In this document: positions 35,958-44,901 of the stretch, piece by piece
Numbering within the stretch: position 1 is the first letter of the stretch
Layout of the letters: each line of letters starts with the position of its first letter
Source of the DNA: Halorubrum halodurans
GTDB taxonomy: Archaea > Halobacteriota > Halobacteria > Halobacteriales > Haloferacaceae
DNA length: 64,000 nt
Assembly: GCF_002252985.1 (NCBI RefSeq)
Contig: NZ_NHPJ01000131.1
Span: forward strand, 1-64,000
Reading direction: 5' to 3'
Made by a program: the position numbers and the translations under genes
Notes under the pieces: generated by a model
The model's database searches: none
What the model was told of the DNA's origin: nothing
Seen by the model: the letters and a program-made list of their open reading frames with translations, nothing else

Positions 35958-36956
35958 CTACCGTCCCGTCAACGCCTCGCTCGCGGGCGCGAACTCGATC
36001 GTCTGTCCTCGCCCCTTCTCGCTCGCCCGCTCGTAGAGCATGTGGGCGGCCGCGACCGTCTCGACGCCCGTCCCGCCGGAGTCGAAGACGGTCACCTCCT
36101 CGTCGCCCGTCCGTCCCGGATGGGTGCCGGCGACGACGTCGCCCAGTTCGGCTTCGATCCCGTCCTCGTCGACCAGTCCCGCCTCGAGCGCCGCGAGGAA
36201 CGAGCCGGCGTCGCGCGTGGCGCGGTCGCGGAGGTCGGGGACGTACGTCGCGCGCGCGACCAACTCGGGCGGCAGCTCGTTCTTTCCGGGAGCGTACTGT
36301 CCCATCGCCGTGACGTGCGTGCCCGGATCCACGTCGGCGTCGTCGATCACCGGGTCGCTCGCGGTCGTCGCCGTGATCACGACGTCCGCGCCCGCCAGCG
36401 CCTCGCTCGCGCTCCCGACCGCCTCGACGGCCGCGTCGAGCCGGTCGTCGAACTCCGCCGCGAACGACTCGCGGTTCTCGGCCGTCGGCGAGAAGACGCG
36501 AACCGCCTCGAACCGGCGGACCGTCGCGGCCGTCCGGAGCTGGCCGCGCGCCTGCGAGCCGCTGCCGATCACCGCGACCTCGGTCGCGTCCTCGCGGGCG
36601 AGCGCGTCCACCGCCACCGCGCCCGCCGCGCCCGTCTTGAAGGGGTTCATCGACGCGCCGTCGAGGAGCGCCAGCGGCTCGCCCGACGCCGCGTCGAACA
36701 CCGGCGTCATGAACCACGCGTCGCGCTCCCCGAAGCCGGCGGAGTAGGTGTACCCGCCCATCGCGCCCGTCTCCGGGAGGAGCGCGACGTAGGTCGTGAG
36801 CATCCCCGGCGGGTCGTCGCTGCCGAGCTTCGTTCGCGGTTCCGCCGGGGCGCCCTCGCCGATCTGGCGGTACCCCTCGCGGACGGCCGCGACGTAGTCC
36901 GCCGGCTCCGCGAGGTCGTCGACGTCGGCGCTCGTGAGAAACAGCGTGTCGGTCAT
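35958..36956 (-). CDS. Ornithine cyclodeaminase/mu-crystallin family protein (second paralogue)
   Basis: The 332-residue enzyme has the family layout: an N-terminal catalytic half with NPFKTGAAGAVAVDALA, a nucleotide-binding motif VIGSGSQARGQLRTAA, and FDSGGTGVETVAAAHMLYE at the end. It probably reduces or cyclises a small amino acid with NAD(P)H. It shares modest similarity with the protein at 22613-23629, so the two are old paralogues. The stop is 23 nt from convergent pelA. Confidence 0.83.
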   Translation of the reverse strand: MTDTLFLTSADVDDLAEPADYVAAVREGYRQIGEGAPAEPRTKLGSDDPPGMLTTYVALLPETGAMGGYTYSAGFGERDAWFMTPVFDAASGEPLALLDGASMNPFKTGAAGAVAVDALAREDATEVAVIGSGSQARGQLRTAATVRRFEAVRVFSPTAENRESFAAEFDDRLDAAVEAVGSASEALAGADVVITATTASDPVIDDADVDPGTHVTAMGQYAPGKNELPPELVARATYVPDLRDRATRDAGSFLAALEAGLVDEDGIEAELGDVVAGTHPGRTGDEEVTVFDSGGTGVETVAAAHMLYERASEKGRGQTIEFAPASEALTGR

Positions 36957-37003
36957 GTCTCCCCCATCGGGCGGGGGTGACTAAACGGTACAGGACGCGG
37001 CGA

Positions 37004-37255
37004 TCAGTCCGAGCCGGAGCCGGCGAGGGGCCCGGCGGCGGAGCGGGAGCCGGCGCCGCCGGCGGCGTCGGCGGTCCGAGCCGCGTCGTCGAGGGGAGCC
37101 CGCACGAACATCGCGTGGCCCATGAGCGCCACCGCGATGCCCGCGCCCACGGGAACGGCCGCCGTCAACGACAGCCCGACCAGGTTCAGGAAGGCGGTTA
37201 CACCGATCAGGGCGGCCGGAATGAGTCCGAGGACGTAGTCGTAGTACCTACTCAT
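37004..37255 (-). CDS. Small two-helix membrane protein
   Basis: The 83-residue product has two hydrophobic helices (YVLGLIPAALIGVTAFLNLVG and AAVPVGAGIAVALMGHAMFV) followed by a Gly/Ala/Ser-rich tail ending SGSD. I recognise only a generic haloarchaeal membrane protein. Its promoter has a minus-strand TATA-like AATTATACC (37283-37291) and an unusual set of inverted repeats between 37257 and 37354, which suggests tight regulation for such a small gene. Confidence 0.75.
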   Translation of the reverse strand: MSRYYDYVLGLIPAALIGVTAFLNLVGLSLTAAVPVGAGIAVALMGHAMFVRAPLDDAARTADAAGGAGSRSAAGPLAGSGSD

Positions 37256-37256
37256 G

Positions 37257-37354
37257 GTCCGTACGAATCTACGGACGCAGCCGGTATAATTCTTTGGTGT
37301 ACCCACGAAGTAGTTTCCCTCGTGAAACGAGAGAACCACCTCATAACTTATGAG
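37257..37354. promoter_or_regulatory. Three inverted repeats in the promoter of the small membrane gene
   Basis: Three separate inverted repeats lie in 98 nt. GTCCGTA-CGAATC-TACGGAC (37257-37276) is perfect and sits directly before the ATG at 37255. TTCCCTCGT-GAA-ACGAGAGAA (37315-37335) has 8 of 9 matching arm positions. CTCATAACTTATGAG (37340-37354) is perfect around one central base. The TATA-like box (37283-37291) lies between the first and the others. The remaining gap to 37470 is GC-rich with no gene. Confidence 0.6.
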
Positions 37355-37470
37355 CGGCCGAACGGCCCGCCCCGCTTCCCGTCGCTCGCCGGTTCGATCC
37401 TCGCGGCGTCGCCGGCGATCGCCCCGCGGCGGGGGGCCGACCGCGAAGCGTTCGAGACTCCTCGCTCGGC

Positions 37471-37833
37471 TCACTCGCCGAGCACGCCGCCGACCGCGCC
37501 CGCGAGCGCGGAGTCGATCGCGAACAGGAACGTGAGGAGGAGTCCGACGACGAGGACGCCCGCGCCGCCGAGCAGCCCGCCGAGCGGACCGCCCGCCAGC
37601 CCGAGCAGTCCGCCGAACGCGGCGAGCAGCAGCGTGACGACGACCCCGCTCACGGAGCCGGCGAGCAGGCCGTGCCACGTCCCCGACAGCAGGCCGCCGC
37701 CGGCGACGTAGCCCGCGACGAACCCGCCGATCAGTCCGGCACCCACGTGGCCGACCACGGGCGCGAACGTCGCCAGCAACCCGGCGATCACGGTGACGAC
37801 GAACCCGTAGCCGACGGCGCGCCAGTCGGTCAT
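37471..37833 (-). CDS. DUF5518-type membrane protein
   Basis: The 120-residue protein is built of four Gly/Ala/Leu-rich helices, starting MTDWRAVGYGFVVTVIAGLL and including GLIGGFVAGYVAGGGLLSGTWHGLLAGSVSG, the pattern of haloarchaeal DUF5518 proteins. Function is unknown. A TATA-like minus-strand AGTATTTATC lies near 37854-37863, about 25 nt from the ATG. Confidence 0.75.
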   Translation of the reverse strand: MTDWRAVGYGFVVTVIAGLLATFAPVVGHVGAGLIGGFVAGYVAGGGLLSGTWHGLLAGSVSGVVVTLLLAAFGGLLGLAGGPLGGLLGGAGVLVVGLLLTFLFAIDSALAGAVGGVLGE

Positions 37834-37881
37834 GCCCGCTCGTAGCCGACCCGGCGATAAATACTCGCCGTCGTTCGCCTT

Positions 37882-37957
37882 CCGTATTATTAAATATTTC
37901 CTGTATATTATGAACAAGTTATAAATATACGGCGAAATATGGCAGATGGATTAATAA
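37882..37957 (+). promoter_or_regulatory. AT-rich promoter of the Zn/Cd ATPase with inverted repeat
   Basis: A strikingly AT-rich block precedes the P-type ATPase gene. It contains GTATATT (37903-37909) and its complement AATATAC (37924-37930), 14 nt apart, then the TATA box TTAATAA (37951-37957), 25-31 nt from ATG 37982. The inverted repeat, about 20 nt upstream of the TATA box, is well placed for a metal-responsive activator. The regulator is unknown. Confidence 0.5.
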
Positions 37958-37981
37958 CCGTGGCTCGGCTAGGCGTCACCA

Positions 37982-40435
37982 ATGAGCGAACGTAACGGAA
38001 CGGCCGACGTCGACGGCGACGGCGCCGAGATCCGACTCACCGTCCCCGACATGGACTGCTCGTCCTGTGCGGGGAAGGTCGAGGGGGCGCTCGACCGCGC
38101 GGGCGTGCTCTCGGTCGACACGCGGCCGACAACCGGGATCGTCGTCGTCACCCACGACCCGGCGGTGCTCGACGCCGACGCGGTCGTCGCGGCGGTCGAG
38201 GGCGCGGGCTACGACGTCGCCGACGCGGACGCGGACACGGTCGCCGACGACCTCTGGCGGAGCCCACGGGCGATCGCGACCGCGGTCGGCGGCGCGTTCC
38301 TCGCGGTCGGGCTCGTCCTCGAGTGGCTCCTCCCCGGAGCGAACCCCGTCCTCGCCACCGTCGACGGGGGCGTCGGCGTCCTCGGTCCGTGGGAGGTCTC
38401 GGGCGCGTCGATCGCCTACCTGGTCGCGATCGCGGCCGCGGCCCCGCCGATCCTCCGGAACGGCTACTACTCGCTGCGGGGACTGAGCCTCGACATCGAC
38501 CTCCTGATGTCGATCGGCGTGGTCGCCGCCCTCCTCATCGACCTCCCGTTCGAGGCGGCGACGCTCGCGGTGCTGTTCTCGACCGCGGAGCTGCTGGAGC
38601 GCTTCTCGATCGACCGCGCGCGCACCTCGCTGCGCGAGCTCATGGAGCTGTCCCCCGACGAGGCGGTCGTGATCCGTGACGGCGCGGAGGAGACCGTGCC
38701 GGCCGCGGCGGTCGCGGTCGGCGAACGACTGGCGGTCCGGCCCGGCGACCGCGTCCCCCTCGACGGCGTCGTCCGCGAGGGATCGGGGGCCGTCGACGAG
38801 TCGCCGATCACCGGCGAGTCGGTGCCCGCGGAGAAGGAGCCGGGCGACGAGGTGTACGCCGGCTCGATCAACGAGGCGGGCTACCTCGAGGTCGAGGCGA
38901 CCGCGCCGGCCGGCGAGTCCACCATCGCGAAGGTGGTCGAGCTCGTCGAGGCCGCGGACGGCGAGGCGACCCGTGCCGAGCGGTTCGTCGATCGCTTCGC
39001 GGGCGTCTACACCCCGGTCGTCGTGCTCGCGGCGGTCGCGACGGTCGTCCTCGGCACCGTCGTCGTCGGCGGCCCCGCGGAGACGTGGTTCGTCCGCGGG
39101 CTCACCCTGCTCGTGATCGCGTGTCCGTGCGCGTTCGTCATCTCGACGCCAGTGAGCGTCGTCTCCGGCGTCACCGCCGCCGCGCGAAACGGCGTCCTGA
39201 TCAAGGGCGGCGAACACCTGGAGGCCGCGGGCGACGTCGACGCCGTCGCCGTCGATAAGACGGGGACGCTCACGACCGGCGAGCTCGCGGTCACCGACGC
39301 CGTCCCGCTCGGCGGGACCGACGTCGACGACCTGCTCGCGTGCGCGAGCGCGCTCGAGCGGCGGAGCGAACACCCCGTCGCGGAGGCGATCGTGGCGTAC
39401 GCCGCGGAGCGCGACGCCGTCGACGCCGGGAGGGGCGACGCCGACCGCGACGTGACCGGCTTCGAGGCGCTCGCCGGGAAGGGCGTTCGCGCGACGCTCG
39501 ACGGCGAGATCCACTACGCCGGCAAGCCGTCGCTGTTCGAGGAGCTCGGATTCGACCTGGGTCACGCCCACGTCCGGACCGACGGGGGACGCCTCGAGCG
39601 GTTGGACGAAACCGGCGCGGTCGACGAAATCGGATCGTCGGACGGCACCGACCGGCTCGACGACCCCGAGCCCTGTGAGCACGGCGAGTACCTCGATCTC
39701 GCCGGCGAGACGATCCCCCAGCTCCAGGCCGCGGGCAAGACGGTCGTGCTCGTCGGCACCGAAGAGCGGCTGGAGGGCGTCATCGCGGTCGCGGACGCGG
39801 TCCGGCCGGAGGCGGCGTGGGCCGTCGACCGGCTCCACGCGCTCGGGATCGAGCGCGTCGTGATGCTCACCGGCGACAACGAGCGGACCGCCCGCGCGAT
39901 CGGCGAGGCCGTGGGCGTCGACGAGGTGCGCGCCGAGCTGCTCCCGGAGGAGAAGGTCGAGGCCGTCCGTGAGATCGGCGCGGAGGGCGACGGCGGCGTG
40001 GCGATGGTCGGCGACGGGATCAACGACGCCCCCGCGCTGGCGGCCGCGGACGTGGGGATCGCGATGGGCGCGGCCGGCACCGACACCGCCCTCGAGACCG
40101 CGGACGTGGCGCTCATGGCCGACGACCTGACCCGACTGCCCTACGTGATCGACCTCTCGGCGCGGGCCGGGCGGACGATCCGGACGAACATCGGCGCGTC
40201 GCTCGCCGTGAAGGCCCTCCTCGCGGTCGGCGCGCCGTTCGGATACGTCACCGTCGCGATGGCGGTGATCGTCGGCGACATGGGAATGAGCCTCGGCGTG
40301 ACCGGCAACGCGCTCCGGCTCGGCGGGATCGACCCCGCGGAGCCGACGGAGGCGAGCGAGTCGCCGGCGTCGACGAACCCGGCGGGGACGAGCGAGTCGC
40401 CGGAGCCGACCGCCTCGGCCGAAGCGGCGAAGTAG
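37982..40435 (+). CDS. zntA: Heavy-metal P1B-type ATPase, predicted Zn2+/Cd2+/Pb2+ exporter
   Basis: This 817-residue pump has one N-terminal metal-binding domain (CSSC at 26-29), eight predicted helices, TGES at 277-280, CPC at 381-383 in helix 6, the phosphorylated Asp425 in DKTGT, SEHP at 462-465 and GDGIND at 677-682. Helix 7 carries Lys744 (NIGASLAVK) and helix 8 Asp766 (VGDMGMSLG), the P1B-2 signature for Zn/Cd/Pb rather than copper. An acidic insert with CEHGEY (about 535-570) interrupts the ATP-binding domain and may bind metal. It exports metal from the cytosol. The C-terminal 35 residues are a Ser/Pro/Glu tail. Confidence 0.9.
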   Translation: MSERNGTADVDGDGAEIRLTVPDMDCSSCAGKVEGALDRAGVLSVDTRPTTGIVVVTHDPAVLDADAVVAAVEGAGYDVADADADTVADDLWRSPRAIATAVGGAFLAVGLVLEWLLPGANPVLATVDGGVGVLGPWEVSGASIAYLVAIAAAAPPILRNGYYSLRGLSLDIDLLMSIGVVAALLIDLPFEAATLAVLFSTAELLERFSIDRARTSLRELMELSPDEAVVIRDGAEETVPAAAVAVGERLAVRPGDRVPLDGVVREGSGAVDESPITGESVPAEKEPGDEVYAGSINEAGYLEVEATAPAGESTIAKVVELVEAADGEATRAERFVDRFAGVYTPVVVLAAVATVVLGTVVVGGPAETWFVRGLTLLVIACPCAFVISTPVSVVSGVTAAARNGVLIKGGEHLEAAGDVDAVAVDKTGTLTTGELAVTDAVPLGGTDVDDLLACASALERRSEHPVAEAIVAYAAERDAVDAGRGDADRDVTGFEALAGKGVRATLDGEIHYAGKPSLFEELGFDLGHAHVRTDGGRLERLDETGAVDEIGSSDGTDRLDDPEPCEHGEYLDLAGETIPQLQAAGKTVVLVGTEERLEGVIAVADAVRPEAAWAVDRLHALGIERVVMLTGDNERTARAIGEAVGVDEVRAELLPEEKVEAVREIGAEGDGGVAMVGDGINDAPALAAADVGIAMGAAGTDTALETADVALMADDLTRLPYVIDLSARAGRTIRTNIGASLAVKALLAVGAPFGYVTVAMAVIVGDMGMSLGVTGNALRLGGIDPAEPTEASESPASTNPAGTSESPEPTASAEAAK

Positions 40436-40496
40436 CCGGGAGACGAGTCCGGCCGCGGTCAGCTTTAACAGCGCGCCACGCGTACCGGCCGCCGGG

Positions 40497-41492
40497 ATGC
40501 CCTCCGAGAGCCGCTCCGCCGAGGCGGTCGAGACGGCCGAGACGGCCGAGCGAACCGAGGCCGCCGCCGAATCGACGGGCGACGCGAACCCGCGGACGGC
40601 CGAGTCGGCGTCGGTCCCCGAGCCGATCGAGTGGGGTCCGGTACGCCACGATCGGCTCCGGTCGCTCGCGCTCGGCGTGAGTCTCGTCGTCGCCGTCGGC
40701 GTCCTCCTCGTCGTCGGGATCGTCGCCGTCGCCGCGGCGGACGCGGGGTGGACCGCGGCGACCGGCGGCGGGTTCGGCGGGGGCGGCGACCTGTGGGTGC
40801 TCGCCGTGCTGTTTCTCGTCGGCGGGCCGTTCTCGCTCCTGTACCTCCTGATCGCCTACGACCGGTCGACGGGGGAGACGCGGGAGCGGATCCGGTCTGC
40901 GGTCGGCGACTACTCCCTCTCGCGGGAGTCGATCCGGCCCGCGTGGGTGCTCGCTGGCGTGGTCCCGTTCGGCGCGCTCTGGGTGTGGGGCCCCTCGCCG
41001 GCCGAGATCGGGCTGTTCTACCTCTTCCCGCTGGTCTGGTTCCTGCCGGTCGTCGTCGTCGGCTCGAAGGGAACGTCGGTCCGGCTCGACCCCGCGGAGC
41101 GCGTCGTCGAGCGGACGGACCACACGCACGACCGGAGCCGGTCCGACGACCTCGAGTGCGTGATCCGGACCCGTCGGATCGACCTGCCGTGGACGACGCT
41201 GTTCCTGCTGGCGTACCGCGGGAACGCCTGGTATCGGTCGACGCCGTGGCTGTTCGTCCCGAGCGAGCGGGCCGACGCGGTCGAGCGGGCGCTCGAGGCG
41301 GTGCTCGACCGCTCTCCGGGACCCGACCGCGCGAGCCTGCCCGAACGGGTCACCCTCACGATCCTCGGGAGCAGCTCGCTCGTCGTCGGCCTCGCGATGT
41401 CGATCGCCGGGGCGGACGGCGGCGGGCTCGCGTTGGGGCTGCTCTCCGCGCCGTTCACCCTGCTGTTCCTGGCGCTCGCGGCCCGGCTGTGA
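40497..41492 (+). CDS. Multi-span membrane protein of unknown function
   Basis: The 331-residue product has an acidic, Ala/Glu-rich N terminus (about 55 residues), two helices (LALGVSLVVAVGVLLVVGIV, LWVLAVLFLVGGPFSLLYLLI), two more around residues 150-190, a soluble middle region with WTTLFLLAYRGNAWYRSTPWLFVPSERA, and two C-terminal helices. I recognise no family. A TATA-like CTTTAACA is at about 40463-40470. It follows the metal ATPase by 61 nt but has its own promoter. Confidence 0.7.
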   Translation: MPSESRSAEAVETAETAERTEAAAESTGDANPRTAESASVPEPIEWGPVRHDRLRSLALGVSLVVAVGVLLVVGIVAVAAADAGWTAATGGGFGGGGDLWVLAVLFLVGGPFSLLYLLIAYDRSTGETRERIRSAVGDYSLSRESIRPAWVLAGVVPFGALWVWGPSPAEIGLFYLFPLVWFLPVVVVGSKGTSVRLDPAERVVERTDHTHDRSRSDDLECVIRTRRIDLPWTTLFLLAYRGNAWYRSTPWLFVPSERADAVERALEAVLDRSPGPDRASLPERVTLTILGSSSLVVGLAMSIAGADGGGLALGLLSAPFTLLFLALAARL

Positions 41493-41559
41493 CGCCCGCG
41501 GACGCGGCGTGATCACCCCCACCGGACGACTCAAATAGCCGCACACCCTACCCGAGGAC

Positions 41560-41859
41560 ATGGACCGCAAGCGGCTGGAGCGGACGTTGGCCGAGGAGTT
41601 CGGGGGAACCGCCGCGGAGCGGCGCGCGGTAGCCAGGGCCGCCAACGACCTCGCCGACTCGGGCAAACCCTCCGCCGACCGCGGCCACGCGCTGAGCGTT
41701 CCCGGCGTCGTGCGGCACCTCTCGGACGCGCCGGACGGCTCGTCGCTCGTCGAGCGCTGGAACTGGTGGCTGGGCGCGCTGGAGACGGCCTACGGCGGCT
41801 ACGACTACTTCACCGTCCGGTTCGTCGAGGACGACGAGGAGGCCGGACTCCGGCGGTAA
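41560..41859 (+). CDS. Conserved haloarchaeal 99-residue protein
   Basis: The product is helical at the N terminus (MDRKRLERTLAEEFGGTAAE ... RRAVARAANDLADSG) and has an aromatic C-terminal half WNWWLGALETAYGGYDYFTVRFVE. No catalytic motif is visible. A TATA-like CAAATAGCC at 41531-41539 lies about 21-29 nt upstream. Similar small proteins are conserved in haloarchaea, but I know no function. Confidence 0.7.
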   Translation: MDRKRLERTLAEEFGGTAAERRAVARAANDLADSGKPSADRGHALSVPGVVRHLSDAPDGSSLVERWNWWLGALETAYGGYDYFTVRFVEDDEEAGLRR

Positions 41860-41925
41860 GGCTGGGACGCCACGCTCGACTCCGGGGAAAGAGGCTATTT
41901 GGATGGGGGGTGTCTCCCCCGGTAG

Positions 41926-43434
41926 ATGGACGACCGAACGATCGACGACTTCGACCTGCTGGAGACGACGGTCGGCGAGATTCACGCCGGCTTCGAGGCG
42001 GGGACGCTGACGGCCGAGGGACTCGCCGAGGCGTACCTCGACCGGATCGCGGCGCACGCCGACGACCTCAACGCGGTCCTGACGGTGAACGAGGCGGCGG
42101 TCGACCGCGCTCGGGAGCTCGACGACCGGTTCGCGGCCGACGGTCCCGTCGGGCCGCTCCACGGGATCCCGACGGCGATCAAGGACAACCACGACACCGC
42201 CGACATGCCGACGACGGCGGGGTCGGAGCTGTTCGCGGCGTTCGTTCCCGACGAGGACGCGTTCGTCGTCGAGCGGCTGCGGGAGGCCGGCGCGGTGATC
42301 CTCGCGAAGACGAACCTCCAGGAGCTCTCCTTCGGGGTCGACTCCGTGAGCTCGCTCGGCGGGGAGACGCGGAACCCGTACGCGCCCGACCGGCGACCCT
42401 CGGGCTCGAGCGGCGGGACCGCCGCGGCGATCGCGAGCAACCTCGCGGCGGTCGGCACCGGAACGGACACCTGCTCGTCGGTGCGCTCGCCGCCGGCGTT
42501 CACGAGCCTCGTCGGCCTCCGCCCCACGCGGGGGCTCGTGAGCCGTACGGGGCTCGTCCCGCTCTCGGCGACGCAGGACACCGCGGGGCCGATCACCCGG
42601 ACCGTCGCCGACGCGGCGCGGACGCTCGAGGCGATGGTCGGCTACGACCCGGACGACCCGGTCACGGCGCTCGGCGTCGGCGAGGTGCCGGCGGAGGGGT
42701 ACGCGGCGCACCTCGACGCCGACGGGCTCGAGGGCGCGCGGATCGGCGTCGCGCGCGACCTATTCGAGGTGTCCGACCCCGAGAACCCGGCGGCGGACAC
42801 CGCGGAGGCGGTCGTCTCAGTCGTCGAGTCCGCGATGGACGAACTCGAGGCGGCGGGCGCGACCCTCGTCGACCCCGTCGAGGTCGTCGACGGCGACTTC
42901 CTGGACTCCGCGCGGGTCGTCAACAAGGAGTTCGAGCGCGACTTCGACGCGTACCTCGCCGCGCACGGGGACACGCCCGTCGACTCGCTGCGGGAACTGG
43001 CCGAGAGCGGGACGATGGCCCCGAGCGTCGCGGAGCGCGTCCTCGACGGCGGGATCCTCGGCGTCGCCGAGGGGGTAGACGACGACCCCGAGTACCATCG
43101 GGCGCTCGCGCGCCGGGAGACGATCCGGACCGAGACGGTGAACCGGCTCGTCGCAGAGGACCTCGACGCGCTGGTGTACCCCCCCTCGATGGCGCTGCCG
43201 GTCGCGATCCCCGATCACCAGCCGTTCTCGGAGATGCGGTGTGAGCTCTCGGCCCACACCGGGCTCCCCTCGATCGTGCTGCCCGCGGGGTTCGCCGATG
43301 CCGAGGGCGGCGAGGCGCTCCCGGTCGGGTTCGAGCTCCTCGGCCGGCCCTTCGCCGAACCGCGACTCCTCGAGCTCGGGTACGCCTACGAGCGGGCGGC
43401 GGAGCCCCGTCGTCCGCCGGAGCGGTTCGCGTAG
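41926..43434 (+). CDS. Amidase (amidase-signature family)
   Basis: The 502-residue enzyme has the Ser-cisSer-Lys triad framework: Lys86 in PTAIKDNHD, SGSSGGTAAAIA at 159-170 (cis-Ser region), and a nucleophile Ser185 in TDTCSSVRSP. The usual GG before the nucleophile is replaced by Cys-Ser, a variant seen in a subset of amidases. It probably hydrolyses an aliphatic or aromatic amide; it is not the GatA subunit, which has a different motif and length pattern. It stands alone with a TATA-like TATTTGG at 41895-41901. Confidence 0.85.
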   Translation: MDDRTIDDFDLLETTVGEIHAGFEAGTLTAEGLAEAYLDRIAAHADDLNAVLTVNEAAVDRARELDDRFAADGPVGPLHGIPTAIKDNHDTADMPTTAGSELFAAFVPDEDAFVVERLREAGAVILAKTNLQELSFGVDSVSSLGGETRNPYAPDRRPSGSSGGTAAAIASNLAAVGTGTDTCSSVRSPPAFTSLVGLRPTRGLVSRTGLVPLSATQDTAGPITRTVADAARTLEAMVGYDPDDPVTALGVGEVPAEGYAAHLDADGLEGARIGVARDLFEVSDPENPAADTAEAVVSVVESAMDELEAAGATLVDPVEVVDGDFLDSARVVNKEFERDFDAYLAAHGDTPVDSLRELAESGTMAPSVAERVLDGGILGVAEGVDDDPEYHRALARRETIRTETVNRLVAEDLDALVYPPSMALPVAIPDHQPFSEMRCELSAHTGLPSIVLPAGFADAEGGEALPVGFELLGRPFAEPRLLELGYAYERAAEPRRPPERFA

Positions 43435-43546
43435 GCGGCCGACCTCCCGATCCGACTTCCGCCCGCGAGCGCCCGTGAGCGTTTTACTTTCAGTTTCACT
43501 CCGCGGTTGGCTCGGTTATAGGGGCGTCGCGTACGAAGCCGTACGT

Positions 43547-43744
43547 ATGAGCGTGTCATCGGAGGACCGGCCGCGGTACGCGTCGCCGACGCGCGTGGAC
43601 GTCACGGAGTGTCGAACCGACCGCATCGCCGACCGGATCCGATCGAACCGGGTCGCCGGCGGCGAGGTCCACCTGGAGCGCCGCGGCGGGCGGACGTACC
43701 TCGTGGCGACGCCGACGGAAGGGACCGCGTCGCGGTCGCGGTAG
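43547..43744 (+). CDS. Small protein of unknown function (65 residues)
   Basis: The product, MSVSSEDRPRYASPTRVDVT followed by ECRTDRIADRIRSN and a beta-strand pair EVHLERRGGRTYLVATPTEG, looks like a small alpha/beta domain. No known family is recognised. A TATA box GGTTATAGG at 43514-43522, 25-33 nt before the ATG, supports expression. Confidence 0.65.
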   Translation: MSVSSEDRPRYASPTRVDVTECRTDRIADRIRSNRVAGGEVHLERRGGRTYLVATPTEGTASRSR

Positions 43745-43787
43745 GGGACCGGAACGAAGCGGGGAGGCGGAGAACCGAGCCCCGGCG

Positions 43788-44855
43788 TCAGTCGTCCGCG
43801 GCGATCGGGTTACGGGCGTCGTCGCCGGACGAGAGGAGGCTCTCCAACCCGACGCCGAGCGCCTCGTTCGTCCGCTCCACCGACTCGGCCGCGGGGAGGT
43901 CCGTGGTCAGCGCGCGGATCGCGTCGACGTTCTCGGGGACCACGTCCGCCTCCTGGTGGACGTTCTCGAAGAGGTACAGGTCGCGCCCGGAGACGTTGAT
44001 CGACTCCTCCCAGACGCAGTTCTCCCAGAGGTCGCCGCGGGGCCGGCCGCGGTCCATCGCGTACTCCTTCAGTTTTCCGGCCCCGTCGATGCCGGCCGCC
44101 TCGGGAACGGTGAAGATCCGAGGTTCGTCGGCGAGCAGGTCGCGGACCGCCTCCGTCGTCGGCGCCTCGCCGAGCGTGACGTTGACGCTATGCGTGTGCA
44201 TCGCGGTCACCGGGGCCTTCAGCGCGGCGGTGTCGACGGGGACGCCCGACAGGACGGTGTTCACGTCCGGACCGTGGTGGGAGGGGACGGTCATCGGGTC
44301 GGGTATCACGTCGTTTATCGGGCCGCGCCCGGTCTCGCTCGGGTCGCCGCCGCGGCGGACCAGCGTGACGCGGGCCTTCTCGACGCCGTAGGTCTCCTTC
44401 AGCGGCGCGAGCAGGCGGGCGAGCCCCGTGGTGTTACACGAGACGACGCGCAGGGTGTCGGCCCCCCGGCCGGCCTCGAAGTTCGTCCGGGCGTTGAAGG
44501 AGGCGTCGGCCACGTCGGCGTCCTCGCCGCCCTGGAAGATCGCGGGCGTGTCGTGTGCCGCGTACACCGAGCGGTTCCGTGCGCCGATCCCGGAGGGTGT
44601 ACAGTCGACGACGACGTCGACGGCCTCGAGCAGGTCGGGGAGCGTGCCGGCGATCCCGACGCCCGCGGACTCGAACTCGCCCGCGCGGTCGGCGATCGCC
44701 GCGTAGAGGTCGTACCCGCGCCGGATCGCCGCCTCGGCCTCGTAGTTGGGCTTCGTCTTCGTGACGCCGACGAGTTCCATGTCGGGCTGGGCCGCGACCG
44801 CGTCCGCGACGCGTTTCCCGATCGTCCCGTAGCCGTTGACGCCCACGCGTATCAT
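43788..44855 (-). CDS. gapB: Type II (archaeal) glyceraldehyde-3-phosphate dehydrogenase
   Basis: This 355-residue enzyme is the archaeal type II GAPDH that haloarchaea use mainly in gluconeogenesis, reducing 1,3-bisphosphoglycerate. The Rossmann motif is [16 protein letters not shown], the catalytic Cys140 lies in VVSCNTTGL, and [10 protein letters not shown] and GPDVNTV follow. The C-terminal 15-20 residues ([14 protein letters not shown]) extend beyond the usual end. The ATG at 44855 follows a minus-strand TATA-like CAATTATG (44880-44888). A palindromic site upstream could bind a TrmB-type regulator. Confidence 0.93.
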   Translation of the reverse strand: MIRVGVNGYGTIGKRVADAVAAQPDMELVGVTKTKPNYEAEAAIRRGYDLYAAIADRAGEFESAGVGIAGTLPDLLEAVDVVVDCTPSGIGARNRSVYAAHDTPAIFQGGEDADVADASFNARTNFEAGRGADTLRVVSCNTTGLARLLAPLKETYGVEKARVTLVRRGGDPSETGRGPINDVIPDPMTVPSHHGPDVNTVLSGVPVDTAALKAPVTAMHTHSVNVTLGEAPTTEAVRDLLADEPRIFTVPEAAGIDGAGKLKEYAMDRGRPRGDLWENCVWEESINVSGRDLYLFENVHQEADVVPENVDAIRALTTDLPAAESVERTNEALGVGLESLLSSGDDARNPIAADD

Positions 44856-44901
44856 ATCTTTACGTCCACCGCGACCTGTCATAATTGTTTCGAGGTTTTT
44901 C

